From Dyella sp. AtDHG13 (GTDB lineage: Bacteria; Pseudomonadota; Gammaproteobacteria; Xanthomonadales; Rhodanobacteraceae), in the NCBI RefSeq assembly GCF_003201105.1, contig NZ_QICJ01000002.1, positions 248,001 through 312,000 on the forward strand: a stretch of DNA of 64,000 nt, in the 5' to 3' direction. Each line of letters opens with the position of its first letter. Within the stretch, counting starts at the first letter, position 1. Positions 1-12,592 of this stretch are shown here, piece after piece. Made by a program: the position numbers and the translations under genes. The notes beneath the pieces were generated by a model. That model was not told where the DNA came from and ran no database searches. It saw only the letters and a program-made list of their open reading frames with translations.

Positions 1-61
1 CCGCCAGTGCAGCATGCTGGCGCGCGGCCTGCTGACCGGCTCGACCATCAACAACACCTGA
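1..61 (+). CDS. 3' end of an unidentified protein (partial)
   Basis: An open frame enters from the left edge and ends at a TGA at 59-61, giving about 19 residues that end in LLTGSTINNT. A Gly-Ser-Thr-Ile-Asn ending loosely recalls the C-terminus of short-chain dehydrogenases, but the fragment is too short to assign. It converges with the transporter gene on the opposite strand, with only 15 bp between the two stops. The reading frame is an inference from that compact convergent layout. Confidence 0.35.
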   Translation, partial: RQCSMLARGLLTGSTINNT

Positions 62-76
62 CCGCCGGGCCTCCGC

Positions 77-1396
77 TCAGTCCGCCAGTTCGCCCCTGCC
101 CCGGCCCTTCGCCAGCAGCCATAGCGCCACCAGAACGCTGACCACCGCTGTGATGCACACGTAGTGGGCCGGCGCCATGCGCCCGGCACGCTCCGCCAGG
201 TAACCGATCAGGGTGGCCGTGCTCGCGCCGAACACGGCGTAGGCGACGTTGTAGGCGAAGGAAATGCCGGAATACCGGATGGGCGCCGGAAACGCCGCCA
301 CCATGATGGTCGGCACCACCGCTACCGTGCCGACCAGGAACCCCGTGAGCGCATAAAGCGGCAGGAAGTGCGCGCCGCCGGCCGCCAGATCGCCGAACAG
401 CCCGTAGGTCGCCATCACCAGCGCCACCGAACCCAGCAGCAGCGCCCAGGCCGCGCCGATGCGGTCCACCAGCCAGCCGAAGGCGATGCACCCCACGCCC
501 AGACAGAAAGCCGCGATGCTGTTGCCGAGAAAGGCCACGTCCGGCGCGATGCCGAACGACTTCTGCACCAGGCTCGGCAGCATCAGGATCAGCACCAGGA
601 TCGCCGCGGTGAGCATCCACGTCACCGCCATCGAGAGCGCCACGCTGCCACCATGGCTCGCCATGACGCTGCGCAGGGGCAGCTCGCGGCTGAGCGCCTT
701 GCGCTCGCGCAGCTGGGCGAATACCGGCGTTTCGCTCAGCCAGCGGCGCAGCCACACGGCGATGAAGCCGAACACGCCACCCAGCAGGAACGGCAGTCGC
801 CAGCCCCAGGCCAGTACCTCGGCCGGCGCCAGGTGGTGATTGATCCACGCTGCCGTGAGCGAGCCGATCAGGATGCCCACCGTAAGGCCGGAGGTCAGGC
901 AGGCGCAGGCGAAACCCACGCGGCCGCGAGGCGCGTGCTCGGCCACGAACACCCAGGCTCCCGGCACTTCGCCACCGATGGCCACGCCCTGCACCACGCG
1001 CATGACCAGCAGCAGCAAGGGCGCCAGCAGTCCGATGCTGGCATACACGGGCAACAGGCCGATGGCCAGGGTCGGCAGCGCCATCAGGAACACGCTCAGC
1101 GTGAACATGCGCTTGCGTCCCTGCCGGTCGCCGAAATGCGCCATCACGATGCCGCCGAGCGGACGGGCCAGGTAGCCGGCGGCGAAGATGCCGTAGACCT
1201 GCAGCTGGGCCAGCCAGGGCGCCGTGTCCTGCGGAAAGAACAGATGGCTCAGCGGCAGCGCGAAGAACACGAACACCACGAAGTCATAGAACTCCAGCGC
1301 GCCGCCGAGCGATGCGAGCAACAGCGTCTGGATATCGCGCGCGCCCAGTCGGCGCTCCGGGGCGAGAGCGGCTGCGGACGAAATGGCTTGCGTCAT
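77..1396 (-). CDS. MFS transporter, metabolite:H+ symporter (MHS) type
   Basis: This is a 439-residue inner-membrane protein with about twelve hydrophobic segments. The MHS-type features are a membrane-entry motif EFYDF at about residues 35-39, the loop motif GDRQGRKR at 89-96 between helices 2 and 3, and RVVQGVAIGGE in helix 4. MHS members (ProP, KgtP, citrate and shikimate carriers) import organic acids or osmolytes with protons. The substrate cannot be read from the sequence. The gene is monocistronic and divergent from aqpZ, sharing a 239-bp upstream region. No ligand-specific regulator is adjacent. Confidence 0.9.
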   Translation of the reverse strand: MTQAISSAAALAPERRLGARDIQTLLLASLGGALEFYDFVVFVFFALPLSHLFFPQDTAPWLAQLQVYGIFAAGYLARPLGGIVMAHFGDRQGRKRMFTLSVFLMALPTLAIGLLPVYASIGLLAPLLLLVMRVVQGVAIGGEVPGAWVFVAEHAPRGRVGFACACLTSGLTVGILIGSLTAAWINHHLAPAEVLAWGWRLPFLLGGVFGFIAVWLRRWLSETPVFAQLRERKALSRELPLRSVMASHGGSVALSMAVTWMLTAAILVLILMLPSLVQKSFGIAPDVAFLGNSIAAFCLGVGCIAFGWLVDRIGAAWALLLGSVALVMATYGLFGDLAAGGAHFLPLYALTGFLVGTVAVVPTIMVAAFPAPIRYSGISFAYNVAYAVFGASTATLIGYLAERAGRMAPAHYVCITAVVSVLVALWLLAKGRGRGELAD

Positions 1397-1635
1397 CAGT
1401 AATCCTACGGTTGCGGACAGGGGCGACGGGGCAGCATATAGCCAGACAATTCCGATTCAATGCACCTGCCGTAGTCGTTAGCATGCCCCGCCCACACTAC
1501 CGGGAAGGACAGTTTGCTAGCCTAGGGCCACCTGGGCCAAGCACTAAGCGCCTGTTTCACCTCGGGATCGTTGTGGATTCACGCAGGGACGCCGCCCAGG
1601 CCAACCCCTGAAAAATTCTGGCAAGGAGAGTCCCT

Positions 1636-2337
1636 ATGAGCATGGGCAAGCGTTTGGGAGCAGAGTTCTTCGGTACGTTCTGGTTGGTGTTTGGTGGTTG
1701 CGGCAGCGCGATCTTCGCCGCGGCCTTCCCTGAACTGGGCATCGGCTTTGCCGGCGTCGCCCTCGCCTTCGGCCTTACCGTGGTCACCATGGCTTACGCC
1801 GTGGGCCATATTTCCGGTGCGCACTTCAACCCCGCCGTGACCGCGGGCATGTGGGCCAGCGGGCGCTTCCCGGCCAAGGACGTCGTGCCTTACTGGATCG
1901 CCCAGGTCATCGGCGGTCTTGCGGCGGGCGCCGTGCTTTACCTCATCGCCAGCGGCAAGCTGGGCTTCGACGCCAGCGCCGGTTTCGCGTCCAACGGCTA
2001 CGGCGAGCATTCCCCCGGCGGCTACTCGCTGCTCGCGTGCATCGTGGCCGAGTTCGTGCTCACCGCGTTCTTCCTGATCGTGATCAACGGCACCACCCAC
2101 AAGCTGGCGCCGACGGGCTTCGCCCCGCTGGCCATCGGCCTCACCCTGACGCTTATCCACCTGATCAGCATTCCCATCACCAATACCTCGGTGAATCCCG
2201 CGCGCAGCACGGCCGTCGCGGTGTTCCAGGGCAGCTGGGCGATGGGTCAGCTGTGGATGTTCTGGGTGGTTCCGCTGATTGGCGGCGTGGTGGGCGGGTT
2301 GATCTACCGCCACCTGCTCGACTCGCGCGAAAGCTGA
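1636..2337 (+). CDS. aqpZ: Aquaporin Z
   Basis: The 233-residue major intrinsic protein forms a water channel in the inner membrane. Both pore motifs are present: HFNPAVT (Asn65-Pro-Ala) and SVNPARS (Asn187-Pro-Ala-Arg). The selectivity-filter residues typical of AqpZ are also visible (a Phe near 45, His175, Thr184, Arg190), which argues for a water channel rather than a glycerol facilitator. The C-terminal stretch [17 protein letters not shown] is almost diagnostic of AqpZ. The ATG at 1636 has an AGGAG-type ribosome site at about 1622-1629. A strong terminator follows at 2360-2398. Confidence 0.97.
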   Translation: MSMGKRLGAEFFGTFWLVFGGCGSAIFAAAFPELGIGFAGVALAFGLTVVTMAYAVGHISGAHFNPAVTAGMWASGRFPAKDVVPYWIAQVIGGLAAGAVLYLIASGKLGFDASAGFASNGYGEHSPGGYSLLACIVAEFVLTAFFLIVINGTTHKLAPTGFAPLAIGLTLTLIHLISIPITNTSVNPARSTAVAVFQGSWAMGQLWMFWVVPLIGGVVGGLIYRHLLDSRES

Positions 2338-2359
2338 GCGACGTTCGCTGCACCCATGC

Positions 2360-2398
2360 AAAACCCGGCGCTCGCGAGAGCCGCCGGGTTTTGTTTTT
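2360..2398 (+). terminator. Rho-independent terminator of aqpZ
   Basis: The arm AAAACCCGGCG (2360-2370) pairs with CGCCGGGTTTT (2382-2392) around a loop that can itself fold, and GTTTTT follows. It lies 23 bp after the aqpZ stop. The A-rich 5' side could also act on the converging VOC-gene transcript, but the T-tract favours the + strand. Confidence 0.85.
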
Positions 2399-2416
2399 CC
2401 AGCGCGTGACGAAACC

Positions 2417-2809
2417 TCAGGCCTCGTACAACTCGATCGGCAGGCCGTCCGGATCGGCGAAGAAGGTAAAACGCCGCCCCGTGAATTCGTCCACGCGCAC
2501 CGGTTCGCAGGCCACGCCCCGCTCGTGCAGCGTGGCGATCACCGCATCCACATCGGGCACGGCAAACGCCAGGTGACGCAGGCCCTGCGCCTCGGGCCGC
2601 GACGGGCGCGGCGGCGGCGCGGGAAACGAGAACAGCTCCAGGCTTACGCCAGGGGAAACTTCCAGGTCGAGCTTCCATGAATCGCGCTCCGCCCGGTACA
2701 CCTCGCGGATGATGCGCAAACCCAGCGTCTCGCTGTAGAAGGCTTTCGAGCGCGCGTAGTCCGAGCAGATCAGCGCCACGTGATGGATGGCGGGCAACAA
2801 GGCAGTCAT
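2417..2809 (-). CDS. VOC family protein (glyoxalase I-like, YaeR type)
   Basis: This 130-residue single-domain vicinal-oxygen-chelate protein has the two beta-alpha-beta-beta-beta modules of the family. The N-terminal IHHVALICSD, the central LRHLAFAVPDVD and the C-terminal FFADPDGLPIELYE carry the usual metal-binding His and Glu positions. Its closest style is the YaeR/GloA2 group, whose substrate is poorly defined, so glyoxalase activity is not certain. It starts 4 bp after the epmA stop and is the last gene of a ligA-epmA-VOC operon. Confidence 0.88.
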   Translation of the reverse strand: MTALLPAIHHVALICSDYARSKAFYSETLGLRIIREVYRAERDSWKLDLEVSPGVSLELFSFPAPPPRPSRPEAQGLRHLAFAVPDVDAVIATLHERGVACEPVRVDEFTGRRFTFFADPDGLPIELYEA

Positions 2810-2813
2810 CCGC

Positions 2814-6181
<3,368 letters not shown>

Positions 6182-6211
6182 TTACCGAGTCCCGGCCGAT
6201 TTCGGCCCATG

Positions 6212-6240
6212 GCGTCCGCGCGTGAAGAACGCGTGGACGC
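6212..6240. other. Hairpin between rnk and ligA
   Basis: An 11-bp stem (6212-6222 with 6230-6240, one G-U type mismatch) closes on a 7-nt loop in the 96-bp gap between rnk and ligA. There is no T-tract on either side, so it is not a standard intrinsic terminator. It may slow or process the rnk transcript. Confidence 0.35.
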
Positions 6241-6253
6241 TACGGCGCCATCC

Positions 6254-6664
6254 TCAACGATGCAGGTCGCCGGAGGCTTCGGGCTGGTACTCGATCTCCA
6301 GCACGCGCAGCTGGCGGCGGCGTCCGTCCGGCGTTGGCCATTCGATGTGCTGTCCCACCTTGAGGCCCAGCAGCGCGCTGCCCACGGGCGCCAGGATCGA
6401 CACCGTGCCCGGCACGCCGGCTCCGGAGGGATAGACCAGGCTGATCGTCAGCTCGTCGCCGGAGTCGTCGTCCTTGAACGTGACGACGGAGTTCATGGTC
6501 ACCACATCCGCAGGAATGGCCGCCGGTTCCAGCACGTCCGCCCGGTCCAACTCGCCGCGCAGCGCCTGATACTGCGCGGCCTGCGTGGGCGGCATGCGCT
6601 CCAGCAGCGCTTCGATGCGCTCCAGGTCCAGCGAGGAAATGACGATGGGGGGCTTGCTGCTCAT
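6254..6664 (-). CDS. rnk: Nucleoside diphosphate kinase regulator Rnk
   Basis: Rnk is a GreA/GreB-fold protein that binds RNA polymerase. It was named for its effect on nucleoside diphosphate kinase levels in E. coli and Pseudomonas. The protein has 136 residues, exactly the E. coli length, with a short N-terminal coiled coil and a C-terminal FKBP-like domain (VVTFKDDDSGDELTISLVYP, then PVGSALLGLKVGQHIEWP). The start is the ATG at 6664, preceded by AGGAG. An upstream in-frame ATG would add 17 unconserved residues without a ribosome site. Confidence 0.92.
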   Translation of the reverse strand: MSSKPPIVISSLDLERIEALLERMPPTQAAQYQALRGELDRADVLEPAAIPADVVTMNSVVTFKDDDSGDELTISLVYPSGAGVPGTVSILAPVGSALLGLKVGQHIEWPTPDGRRRQLRVLEIEYQPEASGDLHR

Positions 6665-6904
6665 GGGGACTCCTGTCGTTCGGACGGGTGATGCTTCGAC
6701 CGCGTGTGTTCGCAAAAGACGACGCGCCGGGACGGTGCCGCCCCGGCGCGCTCATTCCTTCGCTGTTTGCCTTTCATCCCTGCCGCTGCCGTTGCCATGC
6801 GGTTGACGCCTTTCGCACGGGCGACCATCAAAGATGAAACGCAGCCGACTTTGGACGCACCCATCCACAAAAGCAAGCTGCCGCAGCAGTTATCATTCAT
6901 AGAG

Positions 6905-8380
6905 ATGCCCGAGAACCTAGCCGCCACCGAGACCCCGCTCCCCGTCGCGCCGCCCGGCGAAGAGCCACCGAATCCCGTACCGCCCGCGGAATCGTCGCGG
7001 GAGCGCTATCGCGGACTCATCTGGCTGGTGGCGGCCGCGTTCTTCATGCAGGCGCTGGACTCGACCATCGTCAACACGGCAGTGCCGGCCATGGCCGACG
7101 CGCTGAACGTCACGCCGCTGGGCATGCGCACCGCGCTCACCAGTTACGTGCTGACCCTGGCCATCTTCATTCCCGCCAGCCCGTGGCTGTGCGATCGCTT
7201 CGGCACGCGGCGCATCTTCGCGGCGGCCATCGCCACCTTCACCATCGGCTCGCTCCTGTGCGGCATCGCGCAGACGCTGCCGCAGCTGGTGGCGGCGCGC
7301 GTGCTGCAGGGCCTGGGCGGCGCGGCGCTGATGCCGGTGGGGCGCTACGTGCTCGTGCGCAGTATCGACAAGCGCGAGTTCGTCCGCGCGATGAGCACGG
7401 TCGCCACCGTGGGCCTGCTCGGTTCCGTGCTGGGACCGCTGCTCGGCGGCGCGCTGGCGCAGTACACCTCGTGGCGACTGATCTTCCTGATCAATGTGCC
7501 GGTGGGCGTGGTGGGCATGTGGATGAACCGCCGCGACATGCCCGATTACCGGCTGGACGATGTCCATCCGTTCGATCTGATGGGTTTCCTGTTGTTCGCC
7601 GCGGCCTCCGCGATGTTGCTGACGGCCTCGGAAGTCGCCAGCGGCGGTGGCGGACAGTGGGTGCGCATCGCCGTCTACGGCGTGCTCGCCATCGTGTTCG
7701 GCACCGTCTATGTGTGGCACAGCCGGCGCACCGATCATCCCGTGGCGGATCTCAACCTGCTGCGCGTGCGCAGCGTGTGGGTGTCGCTCGCCGGCAACCT
7801 GTTCACCCGCCTGGGCGTATCGGGCATGTTCCTGCTGCTGGTGCTGTTCCTGCAGGTGGGCTGCGGCTGGTCGCCGCTCATGGCGGGCCTGATGATGGTG
7901 CCGCAGGCGCTGGGTTCGATCACCGCCAAGTGGGGCATCAACCGCTTGCTGCAGCGCTTCGGCTATCGCCGCCTGCTGTTCGCCAATACGCTGATGGTCG
8001 CGGTGCTGCTGGCATCGTTCGCGCTGCTCGGCAAGGGCTCGCCCATGTGGCTGACCGCGTCCATGGTGTATGTCTACGGCGGCTTCATGGGCATGCAGTA
8101 CACCGCCATGAACACCCTGATCTACAACGACCTGGATGTGAAGTTCGCCTCGCAGGCCTCGTCGATGGCGTCGACCGCGCAGTACCTGTCCATGAGTTTC
8201 GGCATTGCGCTGGCCTCGCTGCTGATGGAAGCGCTACTGCAGGGCCGCGCCCATGACGACTACATCCCCGCGTTCCGCTGGACCGTGCTGCTGCTGGCCA
8301 TCGTGACGGCCACGGCCAGCTGGGTGTTCAGCCGCCTGAAGAACGAGAGCCCCACGCGCGCGGGGCATTCCTCCGACTAG
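6905..8380 (+). CDS. MFS drug exporter, DHA2 (EmrB/QacA) family
   Basis: The 491-residue protein has about fourteen membrane segments. DHA2 motifs include FFMQALDSTIVNTAVPAMA in helix 1 (motif D1), LCDRFGTRRIF (motif A), ARVLQGLGGAALMPVGR (motif B) and GSVLGPLLGGALAQYTSWRLIFLINVPVG (motif C, the antiporter signature). Such proteins export drugs or metabolites with proton import. No EmrA-type membrane fusion gene is adjacent, so it may act alone or with a partner elsewhere. The ATG at 6905 was chosen because the frame upstream of it is Arg-rich and unlike a protein N-terminus. Confidence 0.92.
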   Translation: MPENLAATETPLPVAPPGEEPPNPVPPAESSRERYRGLIWLVAAAFFMQALDSTIVNTAVPAMADALNVTPLGMRTALTSYVLTLAIFIPASPWLCDRFGTRRIFAAAIATFTIGSLLCGIAQTLPQLVAARVLQGLGGAALMPVGRYVLVRSIDKREFVRAMSTVATVGLLGSVLGPLLGGALAQYTSWRLIFLINVPVGVVGMWMNRRDMPDYRLDDVHPFDLMGFLLFAAASAMLLTASEVASGGGGQWVRIAVYGVLAIVFGTVYVWHSRRTDHPVADLNLLRVRSVWVSLAGNLFTRLGVSGMFLLLVLFLQVGCGWSPLMAGLMMVPQALGSITAKWGINRLLQRFGYRRLLFANTLMVAVLLASFALLGKGSPMWLTASMVYVYGGFMGMQYTAMNTLIYNDLDVKFASQASSMASTAQYLSMSFGIALASLLMEALLQGRAHDDYIPAFRWTVLLLAIVTATASWVFSRLKNESPTRAGHSSD

Positions 8381-8442
8381 GCACGCGCTGTGCGCTAAAC
8401 ATGTAGCATGCACCGGACTGGATCACGGGGCCGCTCCTGTTC

Positions 8443-9633
8443 ATGCATCACGCCAGCGACATTCTGCTCACGCTCTTCATCGTCTTCCTTGCTGCGCAGA
8501 TCGGCAGCGAGATCGCGCAACGCCTGAAGCTTCCGGGCGTGGTGGGCGAGATCGCCGCCGGTTGCGTGGTGGGCCCGTCCCTGCTCGGCTGGATCACCCC
8601 GGAGCAGATCGCCTCGGGCACGCCGCTGGATGTGCTCTCGGAAATCGGCGTGGTGCTGCTGCTGTTCTCGGTGGGCCTGGAAACACGCCTGGAGGACCTC
8701 AAGAAAGTCGGCAAGGTGGCCTTCCTCGTTGGCGTGCTGGGCGTGCTGGTGCCGTTCGGCATGGGCGGCGTGTGGGCGCATGCGAACGGCTTCGAATGGA
8801 GCCGGTCGCTGTTCATCGCCGCCGCCTTCGTCGCCACCTCCGCCGGTATCACGGCGCGCGTGCTGCAGGAGCTGGGCGCACTGCAACGCATCGAAAGCAA
8901 GGTGATCCTGGGCGCCGCCGTCATCGATGACATCCTCGCCATGCTCCTGCTCGGCGTGGTCGTGTCGGTGCAAGGCGGCCAGGGCATCGACCTGGTGCAT
9001 CTGATCGCGGTGCTTGCCGGCGCCATCGGCTTCATCGCGATCATCGGCATCGGCGGCGCGCGCGTAATGCGCTGGAATTCCAGCTGGCTGGACCGGCCGC
9101 AGAGCCCGCATTCGGCGCTCGCCATCGTGCTGGCGCTGTGCCTGGGCCTGGCGTATGTGTCCACGCTGTTCGGCCTGGCCGCCATCATCGGCGCCTTCCT
9201 CGCCGGCATGATCGCCTCGGAAACGCGCCAGCAGCACACGCTGGAAAAACAGACCCAGCCCCTGCTCGCCCTGCTCACGCCGTTCTTCTTCGTCATCACC
9301 GGCAGCAAGATCGACCTACGCGAACTCATGAATGCCGACGCGGGCCTGATGCTGCTGGTGGTCACCCTGATCGCCATCGCCTCCAAGCTGATCGGCGGCT
9401 TTCTAGGTTCGCTGTCGCTGGGCGCGCGCGGCGCGACCATGGTGGGCTTCGGCATGGTGCCGCGCGGCGAGGTCGGCGTGGTGATCGCCAGCCTCGGCCT
9501 GACCGCCGGCGTCTTCAGCGACCGCATCTACGCCATCATCGTCGCCATGTCCCTGCTGACCGCGATGGTGACGCCGCCCGTGCTCGCATGGATGCTACGC
9601 CGCAACGGCGCGGCAGCCGGCAAGGCGGAATGA
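8443..9633 (+). CDS. Cation:proton antiporter, CPA2 family
   Basis: This 396-residue membrane protein has about twelve to thirteen hydrophobic segments. It carries the CPA2 ion-binding aspartate pair in ILGAAVIDDILAMLL and the N-terminal LPGVVGEIAAGCVVGPSLLG. It ends after the transport domain and lacks the C-terminal TrkA-N/TrkA-C domains of KefB/KefC, so it resembles NapA/GerN-type Na+(K+)/H+ antiporters. Ion specificity cannot be read from the sequence. It lies 62 bp after the DHA2 exporter on the same strand and converges with phr, whose stop is immediately adjacent. Confidence 0.9.
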   Translation: MHHASDILLTLFIVFLAAQIGSEIAQRLKLPGVVGEIAAGCVVGPSLLGWITPEQIASGTPLDVLSEIGVVLLLFSVGLETRLEDLKKVGKVAFLVGVLGVLVPFGMGGVWAHANGFEWSRSLFIAAAFVATSAGITARVLQELGALQRIESKVILGAAVIDDILAMLLLGVVVSVQGGQGIDLVHLIAVLAGAIGFIAIIGIGGARVMRWNSSWLDRPQSPHSALAIVLALCLGLAYVSTLFGLAAIIGAFLAGMIASETRQQHTLEKQTQPLLALLTPFFFVITGSKIDLRELMNADAGLMLLVVTLIAIASKLIGGFLGSLSLGARGATMVGFGMVPRGEVGVVIASLGLTAGVFSDRIYAIIVAMSLLTAMVTPPVLAWMLRRNGAAAGKAE

Positions 9634-9634
9634 C

Positions 9635-11047
9635 TTAACCCCTCATGCCGCGATAGGCGTCCAGCGCCTGTTGGCGCGTTTCGCCAAGATCGACCATCGG
9701 CGCCGGATAGCCGCTGCGTTTCAACAGCGCGGCGTCCTTCCATGGCTCGTGCAGGAGCGGCAGCGGCGCCGAGGACAGTTCGGGCAGCCAGCGGCGCAAG
9801 TAGTGCCCCTCCGGATCGAACTTCTGCGCCTGCGTCACCGGATTGAACACGCGGAAATACGGCGCGGCATCCGCACCGCTGCCCGCCACCCACTGCCAGC
9901 CGAGCGTGTTGTTGGCGAGATCGGCGTCGACCAGCGTGTCCCAGAACCAGCGCGCGCCATGGTGCCAGTGTTGCCGGAGATTCTTGGTGAGGAAGCTGGC
10001 GACGATCATGCGCACGCGGTTGTGCATCCAGCCGGTGTGCCACAGCTCGCGCATGCCGGCGTCCACCAGCGGAATGCCGGTGCGTCCCTGCTGCCAGCGC
10101 TCTCGCGCGGCGGCATCGTCGACCCAGGCGAAGCGGTCGAACTGCGTGTTGAAGTTTTCCGTGGGCGTGCCGGGAAAGTGGTAGAGCAGATGGTGCGCGA
10201 ACTCGCGCCAGCCCAGTTCGCGCAGATACGGTTCGATGTCCGGTCGCCGCCGCGCATCGGTGGCCGCGACCCGCTCCGCCAGCCGGTGATGAATCTGCCG
10301 CGGCGATATCTCCCCAAAATGCAGGTAGGGCGACAGCCTCGACGTGCCATGCCGGGCGGGCAGATCACGCGCGTTCGCATAGTCGGCCAAAGCGTCGTCC
10401 AGGAAGATGTCCAGCAATTCCTGCGCCCCCGCCTCGCCCGGCTGCCATGTGGCTTTCAGTCCGTCATCCCAGGAAATCAAGGGAAACAGCCCGAGTGCGT
10501 CGAGCGGCAGGCCTTCGTCGATATCCGCCGCACGCAATGACAGGACCGGCGGCAAGGGTTGTGCAGCATCGAGACGCGGCCGCAGGTTCTTCCAGTACGG
10601 CGTAAACACCCGGTAGGGCTCGCCCTGCTTCGTCTCTATCTGCCAGGGCTCGCACCACAGCGAGGCGTTGAAGCTACGCACCTCGATGCCAAGCTCGCGC
10701 AGGGCGGCCTTGATCGTGCTGTCGCGCGCGATGGCGGCCGGCTCGTAGCACCGGTTCCAGTACACGGCGGAGGCGCCGGTGCGCTCGATCAGCCGGCGAA
10801 GCACGTGCAGGCTCTCGCCCTGCGCCAGATGCAAGGCAGCGCCCTGCCCGCGCAACTGCGCATCGAGGCTGGCAAGGGAGTGATGCAGCCACCAGCGGCT
10901 GGCGGCGCCCGCGGGCCATGCGGCCTCTTCGTCGGGCGCGTGGATGTACAGCGGGATGATGCGCTCGAAGGCCTGGCAGGCGGCGCTGAGTGCGGGGTGA
11001 TCCGCCAGGCGAAGGTCGCGGCGGAACCAGACGATGGCGGTGCTCAT
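9635..11047 (-). CDS. phrB: Deoxyribodipyrimidine photolyase (class I CPD photolyase)
   Basis: The enzyme splits UV-induced cyclobutane pyrimidine dimers using blue light and FADH-. The 470-residue protein has the N-terminal antenna-binding Rossmann domain (VWFRRDLRLADHPAL) and a C-terminal FAD-binding helical domain. The FAD-binding region shows TGIPLVDAGMRELWHTGWMHNRVRMIVASFL, and NNTLGWQWVAGSG carries the Asn/Trp residues around the flavin and lesion. The length and motifs fit E. coli PhrB (472 residues). It is a single gene on the - strand; fabV lies 91 bp upstream on the same strand and may be separately transcribed. Confidence 0.96.
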   Translation of the reverse strand: MSTAIVWFRRDLRLADHPALSAACQAFERIIPLYIHAPDEEAAWPAGAASRWWLHHSLASLDAQLRGQGAALHLAQGESLHVLRRLIERTGASAVYWNRCYEPAAIARDSTIKAALRELGIEVRSFNASLWCEPWQIETKQGEPYRVFTPYWKNLRPRLDAAQPLPPVLSLRAADIDEGLPLDALGLFPLISWDDGLKATWQPGEAGAQELLDIFLDDALADYANARDLPARHGTSRLSPYLHFGEISPRQIHHRLAERVAATDARRRPDIEPYLRELGWREFAHHLLYHFPGTPTENFNTQFDRFAWVDDAAARERWQQGRTGIPLVDAGMRELWHTGWMHNRVRMIVASFLTKNLRQHWHHGARWFWDTLVDADLANNTLGWQWVAGSGADAAPYFRVFNPVTQAQKFDPEGHYLRRWLPELSSAPLPLLHEPWKDAALLKRSGYPAPMVDLGETRQQALDAYRGMRG

Positions 11048-11138
11048 CGCGGCAGCTTAGCGGGAGCGCGCCGCCTTGTATGCCTTGCCGCGGAATCGTG
11101 CCGGATGCCGCCGAGCGGGCGGCATCCGGCCATATCGA

Positions 11139-12344
11139 TCAGAGCTCGACGACGTCGAAGCGGCGATCCGGGTTGACGTCTTCCTCGTAGTTCACGTCGC
11201 TGCGGCCGAAGCCGAACAGTTGCAGGAAGTCGCTCTTGTAGCCGGCGTAGTCGGTGAGCTCGTTGAGCGTCTCGGTGGTGACCGTCGGCCACAGCGCCTT
11301 GCACTCCTGCTGCACGTCCTCGCGCAGCTCCCAGTCGTCCAGGCGCAGGCGGCCTTCGCTGTCGGTTTCCGGCGCCTGGTGATCCTTGCGGTACATGCGG
11401 TCGCGGAACAGGCGGTTGATCTGTTCGATGGTGCCTTCGTGGATGCCCTTTTCCTTCATCACGCGGAAGGAGATGGCGATGTACAGCGGCAGCACCGGAA
11501 TGGCCGCGCTGGCCTGCGTCACCACCGACTTCATCACGCCCACGTAGGCGTCCAGATGCTCGGCCTTGTGCTCGGCGACCAGCTGCTTGGCGGTGTTGTC
11601 CAGGTGCTGCTTGGCCTGGCCCAGCGTGCCGTGCCAGTACATCGGCCAGGTGATCTCGGTGCCGATGTAGCTATAGGCCACCGTCTTGGCATGGTCGGCC
11701 AGCACGCCGGCCTTGCTCAGCGCGTCGATCCAGAGCTTCCAGTCCTCACCGCCCATCACGGTGACGGTGTCCTTGATCTCCTGTTCGGTCGCCGGCTCCA
11801 CCGAGGCCTGCACCACGGTGTCGCGGTTGGTGTCGATCGAGTTGGCGGTGAAGGTTTCGCCGATGGTCTTGAGCGACGAGCGCACCACCTCGCCCGTGTC
11901 CGGCAGCTTGCGCACCGGCGAGGCGAGCGAGTAGACCACCAGGTCGATCTTGCCGCCCATCTCGTTCTTGATCATCTCAATGGCGCGCTCGCGGGTTTCG
12001 TTGGCGAACGCATCGCCATTGATGGATCGGCTGTACAGGCCCGCTTCCTTGGCGAACTTGTCGAAGGCGGCGGAGTTGTACCAGCCCGCCGTGCCCGTCT
12101 TGCTGTCGCTGCTGGGCTTCTCGAAGAACACGCCCAGGGTGGCCGCGCCGTAGCCGAAGGCCGCCGTGATGCGCGAAGCCAGGCCGTAGCCAGTGGAGGC
12201 GCCGATCACCAGCACGCGCTTGGGGCCCTCGCCCAGGTCGCCCTGCGCCTTGGTGATGTTGATCTGTTCGAGCACGTTGCGCTCGCACCCGACCGGATGG
12301 GCCGTCACGCAGATAAAACCACGCACCTTGGGGTTGATGATCAC
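11139..12344 (-). CDS. fabV: Trans-2-enoyl-ACP/CoA reductase FabV
   Basis: FabV catalyses the NADH-dependent last step of each fatty-acid elongation cycle and is intrinsically insensitive to triclosan. The 401-residue protein starts [20 protein letters not shown]. It has the dinucleotide-binding region [16 protein letters not shown] and the catalytic Tyr-x8-Lys in [10 protein letters not shown]. The start is a GTG at 12344 with CAGGAG just upstream; a longer upstream reading is not conserved. No fabI homologue is in the window. Confidence 0.97.
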   Translation of the reverse strand: MIINPKVRGFICVTAHPVGCERNVLEQINITKAQGDLGEGPKRVLVIGASTGYGLASRITAAFGYGAATLGVFFEKPSSDSKTGTAGWYNSAAFDKFAKEAGLYSRSINGDAFANETRERAIEMIKNEMGGKIDLVVYSLASPVRKLPDTGEVVRSSLKTIGETFTANSIDTNRDTVVQASVEPATEQEIKDTVTVMGGEDWKLWIDALSKAGVLADHAKTVAYSYIGTEITWPMYWHGTLGQAKQHLDNTAKQLVAEHKAEHLDAYVGVMKSVVTQASAAIPVLPLYIAISFRVMKEKGIHEGTIEQINRLFRDRMYRKDHQAPETDSEGRLRLDDWELREDVQQECKALWPTVTTETLNELTDYAGYKSDFLQLFGFGRSDVNYEEDVNPDRRFDVVEL

Positions 12345-12592
12345 TCGAGGACTCCTGGGAAGGGCATTGCAAACCGCCATAGTAACCCGCGGGCCTTGCC
12401 ATGCGCTTCCGTAGGGAGTGGCCAGCCCGACCGTTCCGTCGGCCAAGCCGGGCTCCCATAGGCCAGTAATTTTGCGGTTCGATCCTACAGACCAAAGCTT
12501 TACGATCCCGGCACTATGGACGTGTTCAGCCGCGCTCGGAGCCCCGGCGCGCGGCATCAACGGCAGGATGTGGCGGGAGGTCGTCGGGCACC

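Noticed and set aside
6803-6831. A promoter for the DHA2 exporter (TTGACG, 17-bp spacer, CATCAA)
   Set aside because: The -35 is good but the -10 matches only three of six positions, so it was not listed as a feature.
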